Positions 5,395-8,339 of a DNA stretch of 8,339 nt are shown here, one piece after another. Position 1 is the stretch's first letter; each line of letters starts with the position of its first letter. Source of the stretch: Holophagaceae bacterium (GTDB lineage: Bacteria; Acidobacteriota; Holophagae; Holophagales; Holophagaceae). The notes under the pieces were generated by a model, which was not told the DNA's origin, made no database searches, and was given only the letters and a program-made list of their open reading frames with translations. The stretch lies in contig DPRT01000137.1 of the NCBI GenBank assembly GCA_003538615.1, forward strand, positions 3,893 to 12,231, given 5' to 3'. Position numbers and translations under genes: made by a program.

Positions 5395-5937
5395 ATGCGC
5401 GTGGCTTTGATGGGCGGAAGCCTCAGACCCGGTTCCCTGAACACCCGCCTGCTGCGCCATCTCGCGAGCCAACTGGAAGCGCGCGGCCACGAGGTGCCGG
5501 CCTTCGCGGGCGAAGCCCTGCGCCTGCCGCTCTACGAGGACGGCCTGGCGGCTTCGGCCGAGATCCTGGCCCTCCACGGGGCCCTCCTCGGGGCCCAGGG
5601 CCTGGTGATCGTATCGCCGGAGTACAACGCGGGCATCCCGGGGCACCTGAAGAACGCCGTGGACTGGCTGAGCACCCTGAAACCCAGCCCCTGGCCCGGC
5701 CTGCCGGTGCTGCTATGCGCCGCGAGCCCCGGCGCCTTCGGCGGTGCCCGGGGGCTCATGGCCTGGCGGGCCACCCTGGCGAACATGGGGGCCCTGGCCC
5801 TGCCGGAGGCGCTCACGGTGCCGCACGCGGACCAGCAGCTGGATGCCCAGGGGGCGCCCACGGATGCCCGCACGGCTTCGGCCCTGCCGAAGGTCCTCGA
5901 CGGTTTCCTGTCGCTGGCGGCCCGGCTGCGCTCCTAG
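5395..5937 (+). CDS. NADPH-dependent FMN reductase family protein
   Basis: This 180-residue flavodoxin-like protein belongs to the NADPH-dependent FMN reductase family, which includes quinone, azo and chromate reductases, usually soluble FMN-binding homodimers. The FMN phosphate-binding loop GGSLRPGSLN lies at 7-16 after the first strand (MRVALM). LPLYEDG at 44-50 and the strongly conserved SPEYNAGIPGHLKNAVDW at 74-91 follow. The C-terminal part, with GAFGGARGLMAWRATLANMGA, fits the dimer-forming helix. The ATG at 5395 is taken rather than the one at 5380 because GAGGAGGAG lies just upstream and the first strand then begins at residue 2. It diverges from the bacilliredoxin gene, which hints at oxidative or electrophile stress. 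Its end lies 42 bp before sppA. The natural electron acceptor is unknown. Confidence 0.93.
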   Translation: MRVALMGGSLRPGSLNTRLLRHLASQLEARGHEVPAFAGEALRLPLYEDGLAASAEILALHGALLGAQGLVIVSPEYNAGIPGHLKNAVDWLSTLKPSPWPGLPVLLCAASPGAFGGARGLMAWRATLANMGALALPEALTVPHADQQLDAQGAPTDARTASALPKVLDGFLSLAARLRS

Positions 5938-5979
5938 CCCTTGAGGTATGCGATCCTGGAGAGTCTTTCCGGAGCCCCC

Positions 5980-7752
5980 ATGAAGTCCTTCTTCAAGAGC
6001 TTCTTCGCCACCCTGCTGGCCCTGATGGTGGCCGGCGGGCTGGCCTTCATCCTGTTCTTCGGGATGCTGGCGGCCATCGGCTCCTCGGGCAAGCCCACGG
6101 TGCCGGGCAAGGCGGTGCTGGTCTTCGATCTGGACACCAGCCTGTCCGACGGGGAGCGCGATCCCGAGCCCAGCGAGGCCCTCAGCGATGCGCTGGCGGG
6201 TGGCGTGCCGCGCACTCAGGCCCTTCCCCTGGCCATCGAGGCCCTGGACCGGGCTGCCGCCGACAGCCGCATCACCGCGCTGTTCCTCACGGGCAGCCTG
6301 CAGAACGCTGGACCCGCCCAGCTGCGCGAGCTGCGCGAGGCCATCCAGCGCTTCAAGGCGAAGAAGCCTGTGCTGGCCTACAACCTGGGGTGGAGCAAGC
6401 GGGACTACTACCTGGCCGCCGGCGCCACCACCGTGTTCATCAATCCCTTCGGCGAGATGGAAGTGAACGGCCTGGCCAGCGAGCCCATGTTCTTCGGTGA
6501 GGCCTTCAAGAAGTACGGCGTGGAAGTGCAGGTCACGCGCGTCGGCAAGTACAAGAGCGCCGTGGAGCCCTTCATCACCGATCGCATGAGCGAGCCCAAC
6601 CGTGAGCAGATCCAGAAACTGCTGAACGACATCTGGTCCGAGTGGAAGGACACGGTGGCGAAGGACCGGAAGAAGGCCCCGGCGGATCTGCAGGCCATCG
6701 CCGACGACAAGGGGCTGGTGGAGGCGGAGGAGGCCAAGGCGCTGGGTCTGGTGGACCGCATCGCGCCCTACGACGAAGTGCTCGACGAGCTGAAGAAGCT
6801 GGCGGGCAAGCAAGCGAAGGACAAGGATTTCCCCCAGATCACCCTGGCCACCTACGCCGGTATCCCCGGCGAGGCGAAGACGGGCAAGGCCCGCATCGCC
6901 GTGGTGGTGGCGGAAGGCGAGATCGTGGATGGCGAGGGCAAGTCCAGCCAGGTGGGTGGCGAGCGACTCAGCCGCGAGCTGCGCCGCCTGCGCCTTGACG
7001 ATCGCATCAAGGCCGTGGTCCTGCGGGTGAACAGCCCCGGAGGCAGCGCGTCGGCTTCGGAGCTCATCCAGCGCGAAGTCATTCTCACGAAGAAAGTGAA
7101 GCCGGTGGTGGTCTCCATGGGCCATCTGGCGGCCTCCGGCGGCTACTGGATCAGCACCTACGGCGACCGCATCTTTGCCGAACCCAGCACCATCACGGGG
7201 TCCATCGGCGTCTTCGGCCTGCTGCCGAACGTGAAGAAGCTGGCCAATGGCCACGGCATCACCTGGGACAGTGTGCAGACCGCCAGGCTGGCCAACCCCA
7301 TGACCCTGACGCGTCCCAAGAACGATCTGGAACTGGCCCGCATCCAGGGCCTGGTGGACCGCATCTACGAACAGTTCGTGGCCAAGGTGGCCGACAGCCG
7401 GAAGATGAAGCCGGAAGCCGTCAAGGAGATCGCCCAGGGCCGCGTCTGGTCGGGCCAGGAGGCCGTGAAGCTGGGCCTTGTGGACGAGCTCGGCGGCCTC
7501 GGGGCGGCGGTGAAGCATGCCGCCGAGCGGATCAAGGCGGGCGATGACTACCAGGTGGTGGGGCCCGAGCACGAGCCTGACGCCCTGAAGGAGATCCTCA
7601 AGAACCTGGGCGGCAAGCCCCGGAAGCTGGCCAAGCCCGGCCCGGTGGACGCGCTGGCGGGCGGGCTCCTCCGCCAGCTGGACGTGCTGACCTCGCTGAA
7701 CGACCCCAGGGGCGTCTACGCCAGGCTGCCCTTCGAGATCGAACTGAAGTAG
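5980..7752 (+). CDS. sppA: signal peptide peptidase SppA, 67K type
   Basis: This 590-residue protein is a long-form (E. coli 67K-type) signal peptide peptidase, a membrane-anchored serine protease of family S49 that degrades cleaved signal peptides. A single N-terminal membrane segment lies at about 10-33 after a basic start (MKSFFKSFF). Two tandem S49 domains follow. The N-terminal one carries RVGKYKSAVEPF at 187-198, with Lys192 matching the general-base lysine. The C-terminal one has RVNSPGGSASASE at 349-361 and MGHLAASGGYWIS at 380-392, with Ser386 as nucleophile, then SIGVFG at 408-413. The catalytic Ser/Lys dyad is thus intact and split between domains as in E. coli SppA. The length is close to E. 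coli's 618. The ATG at 5980 is chosen because GGAG lies six bases upstream; an in-frame TTG at 5941 lacks support. It is followed after 6 bp by the MarC-family gene, so the two are probably co-transcribed. Confidence 0.96.
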   Translation: MKSFFKSFFATLLALMVAGGLAFILFFGMLAAIGSSGKPTVPGKAVLVFDLDTSLSDGERDPEPSEALSDALAGGVPRTQALPLAIEALDRAAADSRITALFLTGSLQNAGPAQLRELREAIQRFKAKKPVLAYNLGWSKRDYYLAAGATTVFINPFGEMEVNGLASEPMFFGEAFKKYGVEVQVTRVGKYKSAVEPFITDRMSEPNREQIQKLLNDIWSEWKDTVAKDRKKAPADLQAIADDKGLVEAEEAKALGLVDRIAPYDEVLDELKKLAGKQAKDKDFPQITLATYAGIPGEAKTGKARIAVVVAEGEIVDGEGKSSQVGGERLSRELRRLRLDDRIKAVVLRVNSPGGSASASELIQREVILTKKVKPVVVSMGHLAASGGYWISTYGDRIFAEPSTITGSIGVFGLLPNVKKLANGHGITWDSVQTARLANPMTLTRPKNDLELARIQGLVDRIYEQFVAKVADSRKMKPEAVKEIAQGRVWSGQEAVKLGLVDELGGLGAAVKHAAERIKAGDDYQVVGPEHEPDALKEILKNLGGKPRKLAKPGPVDALAGGLLRQLDVLTSLNDPRGVYARLPFEIELK

Positions 7753-7758
7753 CCCTGC

Positions 7759-8339
7759 ATGGACTCGTCCTCGTTCGTCTCCGCGATCGTCCTGCTGGTG
7801 CTGGTGACGGATCCTCTGGGCAACATCCCGCTCTTCGTCGGGCTGCTGCGCCAGGTGGATCCGGCCCGGCGCCAGCGGATCATCATCCGGGAAGTGCTGT
7901 TCGCCTTCGTCATCCTTCTCTTCTTCGCGTTCTTCGGGCAGCGGGTGCTGCGCCTCATGCACCTCACGGACACGTCGCTGGGCATCGCGGGCGGCGTGAT
8001 CCTCTTCCTCATCGCGCTGAAGATGGTCTTCCCCCACGCGGAGGGCCGGGTGGGCCATCCCATCCATGGGGAGCCCTTCCTCGTGCCGCTGGCCATCCCC
8101 TTCATCGCCGGGCCCTCGGCCATCGCCACGGTGCTGCTGCTGGTGAGCCGGGAGCCGCACCGCCTGTGGGAGTGGCTGGGCGCCCTGTCCGTGGCCATGC
8201 TCATCTCGGCGGTGGTGCTGGGCTTCGCGGAGAGGATCGCGGACTTCCTGGGCGAGCAGGTCACCATGGCCTTCGAGCGGCTCATGGGCCTGGTGCTCAC
8301 GGCCATCGCCATCGAGATGCTGCTGGCGGGCATCGAGAA
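7759..8339 (+). CDS. MarC family integral membrane protein, C-terminus missing
   Basis: The 193 visible residues form a MarC/YhgN (UPF0056) membrane protein, cut by the right edge. Members have six predicted transmembrane helices and no proven transport substrate; E. coli marC was once linked to antibiotic resistance, a link later withdrawn. The hallmarks are VTDPLGNIPLFVGLL at 16-30 and LAIPFIAGPSAIATVLLL at 111-128. Hydrophobic helices lie at about 5-29, 44-60, 73-91, 108-128, 139-156 and 172-191. Family members are about 195-220 residues, so only a few to some tens of residues should be missing. The ATG at 7759-7761 follows the sppA stop by 6 bp with only a weak GAAG upstream, which points to translational coupling with sppA. 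Family assignment is firm; function is unknown. Confidence 0.93.
   Translation, partial: MDSSSFVSAIVLLVLVTDPLGNIPLFVGLLRQVDPARRQRIIIREVLFAFVILLFFAFFGQRVLRLMHLTDTSLGIAGGVILFLIALKMVFPHAEGRVGHPIHGEPFLVPLAIPFIAGPSAIATVLLLVSREPHRLWEWLGALSVAMLISAVVLGFAERIADFLGEQVTMAFERLMGLVLTAIAIEMLLAGIE

Noticed and set aside
3854..5410. A 518-codon open frame on the plus strand opposite the CoA-transferase and bacilliredoxin genes
   Set aside because: It is an antisense shadow of two genes with intact motifs, with a biased Gly/Ala/His/Val composition, and it runs through the divergent promoter region.
5941..5979. A 13-residue N-terminal extension of SppA from a TTG codon
   Set aside because: The ATG at 5980 has its own GGAG and yields a typical basic-hydrophobic membrane anchor; the TTG has no ribosome binding site and lies 3 bp after the previous stop.
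5713..8160. An 815-codon open frame on the minus strand, antisense to the FMN reductase, sppA and MarC genes
   Set aside because: Its translation is a low-complexity string rich in Gly, Ala, His, Arg and Gln with no recognisable domain, and it covers three well-identified genes on the other strand. Long antisense frames like this arise from strong third-position G/C bias.

Overview
The window is GC-rich (about two thirds G+C by eye) bacterial chromosome with tightly packed genes and mostly strong Shine-Dalgarno sites. The gene set is a secreted M13 metallopeptidase, a GlpX-type fructose-1,6-bisphosphatase, a BrxA/BrxB-type bacilliredoxin, an SppA protease and a MarC-family membrane protein. 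It would suit an acidobacterium of the Holophaga/Geothrix kind, but that placement is inference and no marker gene here proves it. No phage gene, transposase or CRISPR array is visible.

Layout: positions 1-5311 are coded on the minus strand and 5395-8339 on the plus strand, diverging from an 83-bp intergenic region. Reading the minus strand from 5311 downward, a first cluster holds the bacilliredoxin, a CaiB/BaiF CoA-transferase and a short DUF721/DciA-like protein whose start overlaps the previous stop (TGATG). tRNA-Pro(CGG) follows, with an encoded CCA end and a plausible promoter of its own. After about 400 bp without genes comes a second minus-strand cluster: cutA, glpX, a DUF4442 hotdog protein, and the N-terminal 316 residues of an M13 peptidase that runs off the left edge. 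On the plus strand lie an NAD(P)H-dependent FMN reductase, a 67K-type signal peptide peptidase SppA, and a MarC-family membrane protein that runs off the right edge.

The genes are ordinary housekeeping and redox functions. The divergent pair, bacilliredoxin and flavin reductase, suggests a thiol/redox theme. The unusual part is the gene-free stretch at 2795-3201. It contains (i) a perfect 50-bp palindrome whose outer end is the CCA terminus of tRNA-Pro, (ii) on the far side of that palindrome, an inverted and degraded copy of the tRNA T-arm/3' end, (iii) a 14-bp perfect direct repeat 185 bp apart that shares bases with this T-arm, and (iv) several nested inverted repeats between those repeats. 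This looks like a decayed tRNA-associated insertion or inverted duplication, or else a structured RNA element; the sequence alone does not decide. A second oddity is a hairpin that pairs the Shine-Dalgarno site and start codon of the CoA-transferase with each other.
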